Source: Prochilodus magdalenae
Lineage: Eukaryota > Chordata > Actinopteri > Characiformes > Prochilodontidae
Assembly: GCA_024036415.1 (NCBI GenBank)
Contig: JAMWET010005009.1
Coordinates: 1 to 64,000 of the forward strand
DNA: 64,000 bases
Reading direction: 5' to 3'
Part shown: positions 11,286 through 22,227 of the stretch, in pieces
How the letters are laid out: each line of letters starts with the position of its first letter
How positions within the stretch are numbered: the stretch's first letter is position 1
The notes under the pieces: generated by a model
Seen by the model: the letters and a program-made list of their open reading frames with translations, nothing else
What the model was told of the DNA's origin: nothing
The model's database searches: none
Position numbers and translations under genes: made by a program

Positions 11286-12820
11286 TGTTCTCCGTATGTC
11301 ACTGTAACTTGTTATCAAATACATCTCAGTGTTATCTAACAAAATTGGTCTGTTCCTATCACTGTCAGTTTCTAATTAAGTTGCTGGTTAGTCTCTTTTG
11401 TCCTCTGTCTAGATCCTGAAGGCCTAACCAATAGGAGAGGCTGTTTACTATCCATAACAATAAAATTACTTGTGTGTATTTTTTATTTCCCTGAAATCTA
11501 CTTTTTAAGGCCTAGAGGAAACTGCCTGATCCCCCTAATGTGCACTTTTATGGTCAGTCTATTGGTCTGAGAACCCCAGCAGCTTCTTCGGCGTGTGTCT
11601 CCTTCTCTCAGTGAGGAGCTTCCTGAGCAGCCCATACTGTTAAGGTGTCTCCTCACAGTGGAAGGATGGATGTTTCAGAAGTGGAGCTTGATGGTCTCCT
11701 CCCTCTCAAAGCTGAAAGCTTTAGGGGCTGTTTATCTGATAGGGACAGTGTCTGTGTGTCTACCAAGTGTTCCAGGTGGTTGTTAGGGGTCTCATTCGTA
11801 GGTTTTAATCAGTTTTTGGAACCCCCCCCCCCTTTTTTTTTCTTGCTGCTTATATAGAATAGTGTGGAGTTATTTTCTCTGCAGTCAGTTTTGATTCAGG
11901 TGCAGGCGGGCAGGAGACGTGTGTTTTACTCTGACCTTGACTCTCAGACCTCTCAGACCACCATTCGCACACCGATACACACACAAACACCTTATTCTCT
12001 CGGTACACCCCACCACACACCCCCCTGAACCTATACCCAACCACAATCACACACACTCGTACAGGAAGAAACACTTTCATTTTCTCCAGCAAGGTTATGG
12101 GAGTTACTCCAGCCCCCAGACAAATATCCTTTACATCATTAATTCAGCAGCCTCTGTGCTGCATCAGAATAAATGTCCAGTTCACTCACACTGTCCCTCA
12201 TTCACAGATTCAATCGCTTCTCTCCACTCTCCAGAATCAGTAAACACACTGTCCAGTCGCTTATGAGGCAAATCAAGTGATTTAAAACAAGGAGAACCAC
12301 AAGACCACAGCTCTGGCCTACTCCATGCATTGAACTGGTAGTGCGGCTGTAGGTACACACTGCAGTCGGCTCAATCAGTTACATTAATTCACTCCAGTTC
12401 AGCTCAATCACTTCCATTCACTTCCATTCACTTCCATTTAGTTCCATTTAGTTCCATTTAGTTCCATTCAGATTAGATCACTCACTCACTCACCTTCTTA
12501 CAGTTGGATCCTTTTGGGCTGTGGAAGGTGCTGCAGCCTATCCTAGCACTCATTGGGTGGAAGGCAGGGAACACCCTGGACTGTTAAGGATAAGGTAATG
12601 TAAGGTCAGTTCTATTCTGTTCAGTTCAAACAAATCTAAGTCAATGTAATCCAGTTCAATTGTACTTTACATTCATTTCAGTTATTATTTATTAATTTAT
12701 TGGAATTAGATCCGTTTAGATCAGTTATCACAGTTTATCTCAGTTATGTTCTGTTATTTTAGTTTAATGAATTCAAATACATGCCAGTTCATTCAGTTTG
12801 GTGAGTTCAGGTCAAAACTT
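11286..12820. other. Unique spacer with short simple repeats
   Basis: Single-copy-looking sequence, mirrored at 41,400-43,264. It includes a C/T homopolymer pair at 11,822-11,841, a 10-bp TTCCATTCAC / TTCCATTTAG tandem run at about 12,414-12,470, and AT-rich TTCAGTT-type low-complexity sequence at about 12,600-12,790. Frames at 11,595-11,857 and 11,919-12,266 are open in both arms only because the DNA is duplicated; no domain is visible. The left arm lacks a ~300-bp segment present in the right arm, near 12,575. Confidence 0.6.
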
Positions 12821-12824
12821 ATTA

Positions 12825-14720
12825 CAAACCTAACCCATAGACTCAAATCAAGACCTAAGAACCTAAGAGCACAAGGAAGATGAGTTGAGGACAAGACTCA
12901 AAAGAGACATCTTTCTAAGAATGTGAAGAGAAATCTCTAAAGGACTCTAAAGGAGACAGGACATCAAAGGATGAGGGGGAACCATTGGAAGGAACCCGAA
13001 CGCAAAACAAGCCCTAGGAACCTGATAGCAAAAGGAAGAACTTCATAAGTTACTCAGAGTATAAAAGCTGATCTAGGAATGGATTCCTCTCTTAGTTACC
13101 AAGACCTCACTGACAATAGCAGATCCAAGATCAGCACACTGGGAAACTCTATGTATATGAGCCAGTCTTCCCCAAAATACAATGAAAGACACACTAAAAA
13201 ACGAGACTCAAAAGAAACACCCTCCTAAGAACATGAGCAGGAACCACTGAAAGGAATCAAGACTAATGAAAATACAACCTAAGAGCATGAAGGAGAACCA
13301 ATAAAAGAAACCAAGGCTCAGAACAAGAGCTGACAACCTGAGAAGATGAATAAGATCCACTGAGAACTTTGGAAGACTCAAAAGGACAAAGGCCCAAAGC
13401 TTCTCAGAGTAGACTTACTGATCCAGGAACAGATTCCTCTCTCATTTACCAAGACTCCACTGACAAAAGCAGGTCCTAGTTCAGCACTCCCACTTGTGGG
13501 CCAATCTTCCCAAGAAAATGAGGAAGACACACTAAGAAACAAGGCTCAAAAGTAGATACAACCTACAAGCATGAGTGGGAACCATCGAAAGGAACTAAAT
13601 GCAACCTAAGAGAATGAGAGGGGGGCAACCAAAAGAACCGTACCTTCAAAGCAACACCTGAGAACCTTTTACTGACTCAAACAGATCCTAGATCAGCACT
13701 CCCATTCAACTGAGACGCAATTAGAAACAAGACTCAAAAGAAACGTAACGAGACAGAACATAAAAGCTTGAGGGGGAACCACTGGAAGGAACCAGGACTC
13801 AAAACAAGACCTAGGAACCTAATAGTATGAGGAAGAACCTCTGAAGATTCTAAAGGACAATGGCTCAATTATTCACTAAGCTTCTCAGAGTAGCCCTGCT
13901 GATCTGGGAACAGATTCCAAGACTTCACGAACAAACTTCACGAACAAAAGCAGATCCTAGATCAGCACTCTGACTCAATGCTTTTGTGGGCCAATCTTCC
14001 CAAGAACTGAGGAAGACACACTAAGAATCAAGACTCAAATGGAGACACAACCTACGAGCATGAGTGGGAACCAGTGAAAGGAATCAAATGCAACCTAAGA
14101 GAATGACAGGGGGGGCAACCAAAAGAACCGTAGCCTCGAATCAACATTTTACTGACACTCACAGATCCTGGAATCCCACTCAACACTCAGATGTTTTGTG
14201 TATATGGCTAATCTTCCCAAGAACATGAGTAGGACACACTAAGAAACAAGACTCAAATCAATCAAGACTCTACAGAAGACAGAACATAAAAGCTTGAAGG
14301 GGAACCACTGGAAGGAGCCAGGACTCAAAACAAGACCCCGGAACCCTTAGAGCAAGAGGAAGAACCTCTGAAGACTCAAAAGGACAATGGCTCATTTATT
14401 CACTGAGCTTCTCAGAGTAGCCCCGCTGATCTAGGAACAGATTACTCTCCTAGTTACCAAGACTTCACGAACAAAAGCAGACCCTGGATTAGCACTCCCA
14501 CTCAGCACTGAGAGGTTTTGTGTATATGGGCCAATCCTCCCAAGAACATGAGGAAGACACAGTAAGGAACAGGATTGAAACGGAACGTCCTCCTGAGAGC
14601 ATTAGTGGGAACCATTGAAAACAACCAAGGCTCAAATCTAGACACAACCTAAGGGCATGAAGAAGAAACACTGAGAAGAACCAGCAGCCCATCCTTCCCT
14701 GAGCTGCACTCGATACGAGT
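12825..14720 (+). repeat. Degenerate long-unit tandem repeat
   Basis: Block built from repeated modules. One contains CAGATCCTAGATCAGCACTC (at about 13,121, 13,470, 13,682, 13,949, 14,159 and 14,478). Others contain GAGACTCAAAAG, AACCACTGGAAGGAACC, and a module with GGAACAGATTCCTCTC and TTACCAAGAC. Spacing alternates between about 210 and 270-350 bp, so full and shortened units are interspersed. The mirror at 39,160-41,350 is heavily corrupted. Confidence 0.75.
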
Positions 14721-14779
14721 GAGACTGAACAGAGGGATTTGAATGGGATGGAGAAGAGATCCATGAGATAAGCCACTCA

Positions 14780-15150
14780 AACTCCAGCCCACCCACACAG
14801 ACAGTTTATATACTAGGCCTAAAAGGGGCTCTTATGCCCTGTCCCATATGTAGGCAGGTCCATCTCTCTCTCTCGACAGCACTGTCAGTTAGCGCCGGAG
14901 TTCCTGGAGTGTTCTGAGGCTCGTTCCGCCTCTCTCTCTCTCCCTCCCTTAGGAGCGCATCACCACTCGTCAGTGCCAGGCTGGGAGAGGAAGTCCCCAG
15001 CGGGAGAGAAATATCAGGGGAATCGAGATTCATTTAGCCCATGAGAGCCTCTCCGCAGCCCGCTGCACACAAACACAGCGGCAGATAGTGGCTGATAAAC
15101 CGTCAGTGGAGAAGGTGCAGACAAGGGGGTTGCTGCTACGAAACTCAACT
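14780..15150. other. Low-repeat segment, possible conserved non-coding sequence
   Basis: Apart from two CT runs near 14,865 and 14,930, this stretch has balanced composition and no detectable repeat; it mirrors about 38,740-39,130. The frames crossing it on the minus strand have no recognised domain. It is a candidate for conserved non-coding sequence by appearance only. Confidence 0.3.
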
Positions 15151-15740
15151 AAATTGACTGGGGTTGGAGAGTTTCACTCCAGAATTGTGACTTGCAAGAC
15201 ACAACTGGAGCTGGATTCCTTTACTGGACTGGATTAGATGCAATGCTAGTCTTGACGTCGGAAATTGAGCATGCAGATGTATAACCCGCACTAATGCTAC
15301 TCAAATGTCTCAAATGTAATGAAACTCAGATGAAATTGACCTCGATGCTAGCCTTGGCATTGGATTTCGACACTATGGTTACTCAAACGTCTTTAAAATT
15401 CAACTGAAGATGAATATTTTTTGAGAATTTTACTCCAGAATTGCAGCCTATAGTTTTCTGCCAGCTAGTTTTCTGCATTGTATGGGATTCATCTCAGTGC
15501 TAGTCTTGGCATTGGAAACTGAGTATGCAGATGTATAGTATCTTGAGTTATGCACTAATGCTACTCAAATGTCAATAACTAAAATTCATGGGGTTTAGGA
15601 ATTTCACAATTCAAACTTGATGCTAGTCTTGATGCTAGTATTGGCATTGGAAATAGAGCATGCAGATGTATAACACTGCACTAATGCTACTCAAATGTTG
15701 AGGAAAATGATTTCAGGATTTCAGGATTTCAGGACAAACC
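15150..15740 (+). repeat. Local tandem repeat with GCATGCAGATGTATA module
   Basis: Modules containing GATGCTAGTCTTGGCATTGG, GCATGCAGATGTATA and CACTAATGCTACTCAAATG recur at about 15,240-15,310, 15,340-15,400, 15,490-15,575 and 15,620-15,705. Some copies have lost a module. Mirror: 38,170-38,720. Confidence 0.7.
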
Positions 15741-15939
15741 ATCCAGCAATATGGTGATCTCAGAATTCGATATCCACAAACCATTCTATGATCCAATATT
15801 CAATATTCACCACAGTCATAATAGTCTCATTTGCAGCCTACGGAACAAGCAAATGTTGGCAAATCTGTTGAAAGGAAGTTAGCTTGCGAACCTCGTGGAG
15901 CAGGGATCCATCCATGTTGTTGAAGCTCGGGGAGGTACT

Positions 15940-16045
15940 ACATGAGCATGAGCTTATATGAGCATTTGGGTGTGGCCAAAGACCATAGTGTGAAGGAAGT
16001 AGCTGAATCTGCAGGTGTATGGAAGCACGCGGTCATACGCATGAG
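15940..16045 (+). repeat. Fragment of interspersed repeat family X
   Basis: Contains GTGGCCAAAGACCATAGTGT and the following AAGTAGCTGAATCTGCAGGT shared with the copies at 50,783 and 53,668. Only about 100 bp of the element remain. Mirror: 37,795-37,910. Confidence 0.75.
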
Positions 16046-16369
16046 TTATATTTTTATGTATGGCACAGATGTCTTAAATATTTTGGGCCAAAGTATATTC
16101 GTGTCATGTTTTGACATTTTATACGTCACTAAGTTTAAGAAGATGGAGACATTGGGTGGAGGAGGTGAGTTCGGGGGACGCTATTCACCAGGGATGTACT
16201 TTTACAGTAGAACCAAAGGCTGGAGTTGGACCTTTGTGATCTAGTATCTGTATTGGTGTGGCTGGGCAGTGTGGCTGTTTTTATTCCTGTGGAGTTTAGG
16301 TGTGTAGTGGAAAAGCAGAAGGAACAGAAGAGGGAGAGAGAGGGGGAGGAGAGAGAGGAGAGAGGGAAT

Positions 16370-16515
16370 GAGTATCTGTCAGCCGCTGATGAGTTTATCC
16401 TCTGACAGCTCACACTCTCCCGAGTCATTTAGAGCTGCAAGCTGATGAGAACCTGACGCTGCTGTCTAATTGTAAAAGGAAAAGGGCAATGAGAGACGCC
16501 ACCAGACTCCATTAG
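16370..16515. other. Candidate conserved non-coding segment next to purine tract
   Basis: About 140 bp of non-repetitive sequence between two purine-rich tracts. It includes a TCTAATTG motif resembling a homeodomain core and was retained in the mirror at 37,310-37,450. Judgement is by sequence character only. Confidence 0.3.
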
Positions 16516-17580
16516 AGAGAGAGAGCGAGAGAGAGGATGAGAGAGCTACAGAGAGAGACAGAGAGTGGGACAGTGAGAGAGAGAGACATAGACAATGAAA
16601 CAGAGGCATATAGAAAAAACCTAGAAAACAGAAGAACTGAGAGACGGAAAGAGAGAGAGAAGGAGAGAGAGGAAAACAGAAAGGGATTGAGAGAGAAAGA
16701 CAGAAAGAAATAGAGACTGAGAGTGGTAGAAAAAGAGAAAGAAGGAGAGGCTTAGAAAGAGAAACAGAAAGAGGGTGAGAGAGATGAGAGAAAGAAAGAG
16801 AGACTAAGTGAAAGAGAGACAGGTATGGTTAAAAAGAGAAAGTAGGAGGGACTTAGAAAGAGGGATAAGATTGAGAGAGATGGGTAGAATAAGATAGAGA
16901 GAGAAGGAGAGACTTAGACACAGAAAAAGACTGAGAGAGATGGGTAGAATAAGAAAGAGAGAGGAGAGACTTAGAGAGAGACAGAACGAGACTGAGAGAG
17001 AGATGGGTAGAATAAGAAAGAGAGAGAAGGAGAGACTTAGAGAGAGACAGAAAGAGACTGAGAGAGAGATGGGTAGAATAAGAAAGAGAAAGAAGGAGAG
17101 ACTTAGAGAGAGACAGAAAGAGACTGAGTGAGAGACGGGTAGAATAAGAAAGAGGGAGAAGGAGAAACTGAGAGAGAGAGACAGGTAAAGTTAGAAAGAG
17201 AGAAGGAGAGACTTAGAGAAAGACAGAAAGAGGGTGAGAGATGAAAGAAAGAAAGATAGACTAAGAGAGCAAGAGAGAGAGACAGGTATAGTTAAAGAGG
17301 GAAAGTAGGAGGGACTTAGAAAGAGAGATGAGAGAGAGATGAAGAAAAAGACAGAGAAAGCCAGGTAAATAGAAAGAAAGAGAGAAGGAGACACTTAGTA
17401 AGAGAGAGGAAAAGATAAAGAGAGATAGTTAGAAAGAGAAAAAGGAGGGGCTTAGAAGGAGAGATGAGAGAGAGACAGAGACTGAGAGAAAGCCAGGTAG
17501 AGTTAGAAAGAGAGACCAACTCATAAAGAGAGGGACAGAAAGAGAATGAGAGAGAAAAAGAGAGAAATGGAGAGAGAGGT
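16515..17580 (+). repeat. Purine-rich (GA) low-complexity tract with ~66-bp sub-repeats
   Basis: About 1 kb almost free of C and T on this strand. Units containing GATGGGTAGAATAAGAAAG and GAGACTTAGAGAGAGACAG recur about every 66-70 bp at 16,885-17,170. Open frames rich in Arg/Glu on one strand and Ser/Leu on the other are composition artefacts. The CT-rich mirror is 35,990-37,310 and is noisy. Confidence 0.9.
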
Positions 17581-17719
17581 TTAGGCTGCATTAGTAAGGC
17601 CATTAGTGCATTTGCAGTGTGTTCTATGCGAGTGTTAGTGACACGCTCGCCTCCCTTCCTCCATTTAGCTTACCAGGATGAGGAAGAGGGGTGACACACT
17701 TACTGACAGTAATGCCTCT

Positions 17720-17721
17720 GC

Positions 17722-17767
<46 letters not shown>
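17720..17767 (+). repeat. (GA)n microsatellite
   Basis: Nearly pure GA dinucleotide run of about 46 bp with one AAAG interruption. The mirror is shortened and corrupted near 35,985-36,035. Confidence 0.9.
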
Positions 17768-17770
<3 letters not shown>

Positions 17771-18349
17771 ATAATAATCTCTCAGAGAAACAGAGTGATG
17801 AATTTAGAGACATAAGCATCCAAATATGACGCACTGAACAGCGCATCGACTCTAACAAAACGTGCACTCCGAGCGACACCGCTGAGTCACTCGTCCCTCC
17901 AGCCGATAAACCTAACTGCCTGGCGTAGGTGTGTGGATCTCCACTCCATACAATTACGCTTCTATAGGAAACGATTCAGTGCATTCAGAAACCTCCAGCT
18001 CCATCACCATTCACTTCTTCACAGTCCTGGTTTTTCATTTCCATTGTAATTCTAATTTGAATTCAGTTCAATGTGATTTCTGTTCTTGAATTCACTACGA
18101 TTCAATTAAACTATTCATCATAATTTCAACAAAAAGATTCTAAAACCAAACAACAAATATACTGTGTGAGGGGTTCATGTAGGCCACACCACAAGCAGTT
18201 CCTCCAGTAACATTTATTCAGTTAATATAAAAGCGGAATTTGAATTTTACCCAAATTTCAAAATCAAATTGATCAAATCTTATTGATTATAAACATTAAA
18301 GTTGAAAGTTTATGTCCGGTATTAAACAAAAGCTGACTTTATTAAATAG
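17768..18349. other. Unique AT-rich spacer
   Basis: Non-repetitive sequence without a supported gene; AT-rich from about 18,030 onward. Mirror: 35,330-35,990. Confidence 0.5.
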
Positions 18350-18677
18350 TTAGCTCACCATACCTAGCGTGTAATACCTCCACATGCACCAATAACAGCT
18401 ATGGCTGGATTGGGCATGGACTGGACGAGTTTCTGGATGTAGGCCACAACAATGTTCAGATACTCTTGCATCTAAGAGTTGGTCAGTTGGTCCAGATTTG
18501 GTAGATGCCTTCCCTGGCACAATTCCCAGGAGAATTCCCTGTAGACTGGGATTTTATCCACGGCTGGTAGACCCGTATGGACGCTTCCATACCCCTGCAG
18601 ATTCAGCTACTTCCTTCACACTATGGTCTTTGGCCACGCCCAAATGCTCAGTCCCTCCTATTAGCCAATCATTAACA
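18350..18677 (-). repeat. Interspersed repeat family X, distal half, interrupted by a LINE
   Basis: Minus-strand copy of the element seen at 50,783 and 53,668. It contains the reverse complement of the GTGGCCAAAGACCATAGTGT segment and of the end segment GGTGCATGTGGAGGTATTAC. The element breaks at CCAATCATTAACAT and resumes after the LINE at 19,618 with AACATCTGCTCTGGAG, so a LINE inserted into it. AACAT on both sides is a plausible target-site duplication. Confidence 0.8.
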
Positions 18678-19617
18678 TTACTGAACTTATCTCGTACTAT
18701 AAGCCTTTACGTGACCTTAGGTCTCAAAGTGAGGGCTCTCTATTAGTGCCTAGAATTAACAAAGTTATATCGGGGAGCAGAGCCTTTTCATACAAGGCCC
18801 CCCAGCTTTGGAATAATTTACCTGTCAGTGTTCGGGATTCAGACACAGCCTCAAGTCCAGGCTTAAAACCTACCTGTTTAGTCAAGCTTTTGGTAATTAG
18901 TCTTTTCTTTCTGATAGATAAAAGGTGCAGGTCTAGGGGTCCACTAACAGAGAGTGTTTGGTAAGCTGGGAATGTTGGTGCTGCCGTCCCGCTGCTCTTC
19001 GTGTTCACTCAGGTTTGTTGACGGTGGAGCAGAGGGGCGCTGACTTCTCAGGGAGCCCTCATGTCTGTGTGACCTTCTGGCTCTCCCTTTTTAGTTATGC
19101 TGTAATAGCCAGGCCTGCCGGAGTCACTGCTGCACACTGTTAACATCGTATAGTGTGTTCAGGTCTTCTGTCAGAGCAAACACTCTGACTGTTCTCTCTG
19201 TCTGAGCTGAACTGCTGCCCATCCTGTGTGGCCTGATGCTGTTGCTACATCTGCTCCGACTGGGAGCCACTGGGAGCCTTTACCACCACGGAGCTCCTGG
19301 CTGTCCTGCACTGTGGAGGCTTGGCCTGCGCCTGCTGACCCATCTTATGGACCACCAACATTACAGACTAATCAGACACTATACTCTCCTTTCCTGTGCT
19401 GTCTTGTATCTGGTGTTGACCCGAGGAGGATGGGTACCCCCTTTGAGTCTTGGTTCCTCTTGAGGTTTCTTCCTTCCTAACTAAGGGACTTTTTTCTTGC
19501 CACTGTCGCCCTCGGCTTGCTCATTGGGGGCTCGAACACCAGATTCTTTGTAAAGCTGCTTTGTGACAACATCTGTTGTAAAAAGCACTATAAAAATAAA
19601 TGTTGATTGATTGATTG
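18678..19617 (+). mobile_element. 5'-truncated non-LTR retrotransposon (L2/CR1-type LINE)
   Basis: Consists of the last part of a LINE ORF2, then a 3' untranslated region, ending in a short TTGATTGATTGA tail (about 19,600-19,617). The 3' region has the fish LINE hallmarks GGTTCCTCTTGAGGTTTC (about 19,450), CTTGCCACTGTCGCCCTC (about 19,498) and TGTAAAGCTGCTTTGTGACA (about 19,549). 5' truncation and a short simple-repeat tail fit target-primed reverse transcription of L2/CR1-like elements. It sits inside a family X copy, so it is younger than that copy. Mirror: about 33,935-34,985, noisy. Exact clade is not certain. Confidence 0.85.
18725..18900 (+). pseudogene. C-terminal fragment of LINE ORF2 (reverse transcriptase protein)
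   Basis: Translation shows LLVPRINKV, then SRAFSYKAPQLWNNLPVSVR, the conserved tail of L2/CR1-type ORF2 proteins. A one-base shift near 18,853 puts the final KTYLFSQAF motif in another frame. The reverse transcriptase core and endonuclease are absent, so it is non-functional. In the mirror copy (34,554-34,886, minus) the tail motif is in frame with the preceding segment, although that copy has its own noise. Confidence 0.8.
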
Positions 19618-19812
19618 AACATCTGCTCTGGAGTGTTTTCCACACATGTAATGAGACGTTCCCTGCACTGTCCCGCACTCAAACCCCTCAGGGATTTATC
19701 TCATCTATGGATCCGTTCCACTCAAACCCCACAGGATTTTATATAGCTAGCCCACGTCATCCTCATACAGCGCCATCTGCAGGAGCCTGAAGTTACTACC
19801 ACCTTAAACACA
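19618..19812 (-). repeat. Family X, proximal half after the LINE insertion
   Basis: Continues the element broken at 18,677: contains AACATCTGCTCTGGAG, the reverse complement of the CGTTCCATGTGTGGAAAA-type segment, and ends with CTGAAGTTACTACCACCTT. Mirror: about 33,745-33,935. Confidence 0.8.
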
Positions 19813-20107
19813 CGTGGCTCATTTTTATCATCGGCTGTACCAGTGATCTTGAATATCATTTGAATTAAACTATATCATCAGTGATATCATCTGAATATCA
19901 TTTGAATTGAGTGGTGCACACCCAAGATCAGTGAAAACACCACTAGCTCTGTGTGTGAATTGGACCTGCAGAGACTGTGAACTGCCTTCAAAGCGTTTGT
20001 GACTCTTGACTGACTGCAACCTGTTCATCTCTCTGGGACTGCTAGACGGCCATGTTCTCGCACCAAAACTCAACAATTAGGATGCTATTGGTCCTATAAT
20101 GTATGTG
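19813..20107. other. Unique spacer
   Basis: About 300 bp with a local duplication of ATATCATTTGAATT (about 19,852 and 19,896). No gene recognised. Mirror: about 33,475-33,745. Confidence 0.5.
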
Positions 20108-20612
20108 CCATATAGTGTCGCATTATTATGACCACTTTCTACTTTTAAAGGTGGCAGAGCATTGCTCATGATGGAAGCCATGCGTCGTAAGCTGGCTTGG
20201 TGAGCATATAAGTGGTGCATTAGGCTGTCTCCAAACGGGGCGATACCTGCTGGATAGTCTTCCCTGGGACGGATTGGCTTTTCCAGACAATGCTACATGC
20301 TACACAACTAGAAATGTCATGACATTGGCTGGAAGAGCCTGACCATGACTTCCAAGCCCTTCCTGGTCCCCTAATTCCCCATTTGAACCCATTTGAGCAT
20401 CTGTGGGACCACCTTGATTGTTGTGTTCGCTCTACGAATCCTTCCCCACGCCCCCTCCAGCAGCTGTGGGATGCGCTGCAGTCAGCATGGTTCCAGATGC
20501 CTGTGACAAGCTACCAGGACCTTATTGAGTCAGTCCCAGCCTAGCTGGTGTCTGTGCTGCACACAGCAGTTACTCTGGATATTATGGTGGTCATAATAAT
20601 GTGACTCGGATA
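20108..20612 (+). mobile_element. Tc1/mariner-like deletion derivative with terminal inverted repeats
   Basis: About 505-bp element. A perfect 15-bp inverted pair, CATTATTATGACCAC near the left end (about 20,120) and its complement GTGGTCATAATAATG near the right end (about 20,588), lies just inside imperfect outer ends next to TA. Between them is a decayed transposase 3' end: a stretch like LNPFEHLWDHLD (about 20,385-20,425), the family signature around the third catalytic acidic residue, followed by a tail. The N-terminus and earlier catalytic residues are missing, so it could only move using another element's transposase. Mirror: about 32,945-33,475 with noise. Confidence 0.75.
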
Positions 20613-20719
20613 GCGGCACATTGCCATTCAACTGCATCATGTTCCTAACAAACCTATAATGAATGAGATGTGAAGATAACATTTAGCAGTGACTCGTCTG
20701 TGTGTGTGTGTGTGTGTGG

Positions 20720-20750
<31 letters not shown>

Positions 20751-21317
20751 TGTGCGCGTGTGTGTGTGATCTCATCCTGGCCACGCCAGCGGAGTGATAA
20801 GCAGGAGTAAGCTGTCAGCGGCTGCTCCACCGGCCCTTATTGTTCATATTTAGATGGAAGAACAATGCGCCAGTGTCAGACGCCCATAGTTCATAATCTG
20901 CTGATGCTGACCAAGTGTCAGTTTGATCCATGAGCGCCGGCTGCGATTGGCTGTGGCTCCTGCATCCTTAAGCAAGCCCCTGCAGGAATGTCAGGGGAAG
21001 TACAAATGGGAGTCGCATCTGCGGAACTATAGATAGATACATATATAAAAGAAGGAGCTAAAGTAGACAAAAGGAAGAAAGAAAAAAGAGAGCGAGAGAC
21101 AGATTCCCACTGGTCCAGCCAGGGAGCCGCTGTAAATGTATATAATGTGGTAGAAATTATAATTTCAGGACAAATAAAGGGAGTGGGGAGGTCTGCTGCC
21201 TCCCACCAGTTCGATTCTGGGAGGATTATGTGCAACATCCAAACATCCTTCTGAAATTGGTCATTGGTCATATAGCCCTCATTGTCATTGTTGCTATATA
21301 CATATATATATATATAC
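20613..21317. other. Unique sequence with a (GT)n microsatellite
   Basis: A GT dinucleotide run lies at 20,696-20,768. The remainder includes 20,918-21,319, open on the minus strand in both arms but without a recognised domain; it is a by-product of the duplication. Mirror: 32,185-32,940, with a CA run at 32,785-32,850. Confidence 0.6.
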
Positions 21318-21578
21318 ATATATATCGTCGCTTTCTAAAGAAAAACAAGTATCTCCAAAATGGCAACTTTACAGGAGAGGCCAAAAACCTCATTCAATTT
21401 TAATGTAAGTCAATGGAACCAGACGTCCTTCCAAACACTTCTGGGCTGTTTCAGTTGGTCCATTCATCATGCAAATCTGTAAAGGGCAGCAGCTGCTTTC
21501 AAATGATGCATAAAAAGTCAAAATGGACAAAAATGGTGATGCATGTTTTTCATTGGACAGCAACGATATATATACAGG
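21318..21578 (+). mobile_element. ~250-bp MITE-like element, copy 1
   Basis: Flanked by TA-rich sequence, with inverted ends resembling ATATCGTTGCTGTC at the left and its complement GACAGCAACGATAT at the right. The body contains AAAGAAAAACAAGTATCTCC, AACTTTACAGGAGAGGCC and CAAATGATGCATAAAA. Near-identical copies lie at 21,975-22,235 and 62,705-62,958. No coding capacity. Mirror of this copy: about 31,888-32,178. Confidence 0.75.
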
Positions 21579-21968
21579 GGTTGGACAATGAAACTGAAAC
21601 ACCTGGTTTTAGACCACAATCATTTATTAGTATGGTGTAGGGCCTCCTTTTGCGGCCAGTACAGCGTCAGTTGGTCTTGGGAATGACATATACTGCGTCC
21701 TGCACAGTGGTCAGAGGGATTTACTCCAGAAGATGTATTCTTCTTGCAGGATAGTGGCCAGGTCACTACGTGATGCTGGTGGAGGTTCGTCCTTCTTGGT
21801 GGTATGCTGACATTACCCTGGATACCGTGGCTCTTGATACATCACAAAGACTTGCTGTCTTGGTCACAGATGCACCAGAAAGACGTGCACCAACACTCTG
21901 TCCTCTTTTGAACTCTGGTATGTCACCCATAATGTTGTGTGCATTGCAGTATTTTGAGCAGAACTGAG
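21575..21968 (+). mobile_element. Interspersed element between two MITE copies
   Basis: About 390 bp starting CAGGGGTTGGACAATGAAAC, directly between the two ~250-bp copies. It shows no intact coding capacity; the frame at 21,770-21,967 has no domain I recognise. It looks like a non-autonomous DNA-transposon fragment. Mirror: about 31,440-31,885. Confidence 0.55.
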
Positions 21969-21974
21969 CTCATA

Positions 21975-22227
21975 CATATATATCGTTACTGTCTAAAGAA
22001 AAACAAGTATCTCCAAAATGGCAACTTTACAGGAGAGGCCAAAAACCTCATTAAATTTTAATGTAAGTCAATGGAACCAGACGTCCTTCCAAACACTTCT
22101 GGGCTGTTTCAGTTGTCCATTCATCATGCAAATCTCACAAACTGTAAAGGGCAGCAGTTGTTTTCAAATGATGCATAAAAGTCAAAATGGACAAAAATGG
22201 AGATACATATTTTTCAATGGCCAGCAA

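Noticed and set aside
11595..11857. Short frames identical in both arms, seeming conserved
   Set aside because: The identity comes from the palindromic duplication of the DNA, not from selection on a protein.
16940..17603. Arg/Glu-rich and Ser/Leu-rich frames
   Set aside because: Low-complexity artefacts of the purine tract.
20918..21319. 133-codon minus-strand frame with a partial counterpart at 32,234
   Set aside because: The shared part is due to the palindrome; it runs into TA-rich sequence and has no domain.
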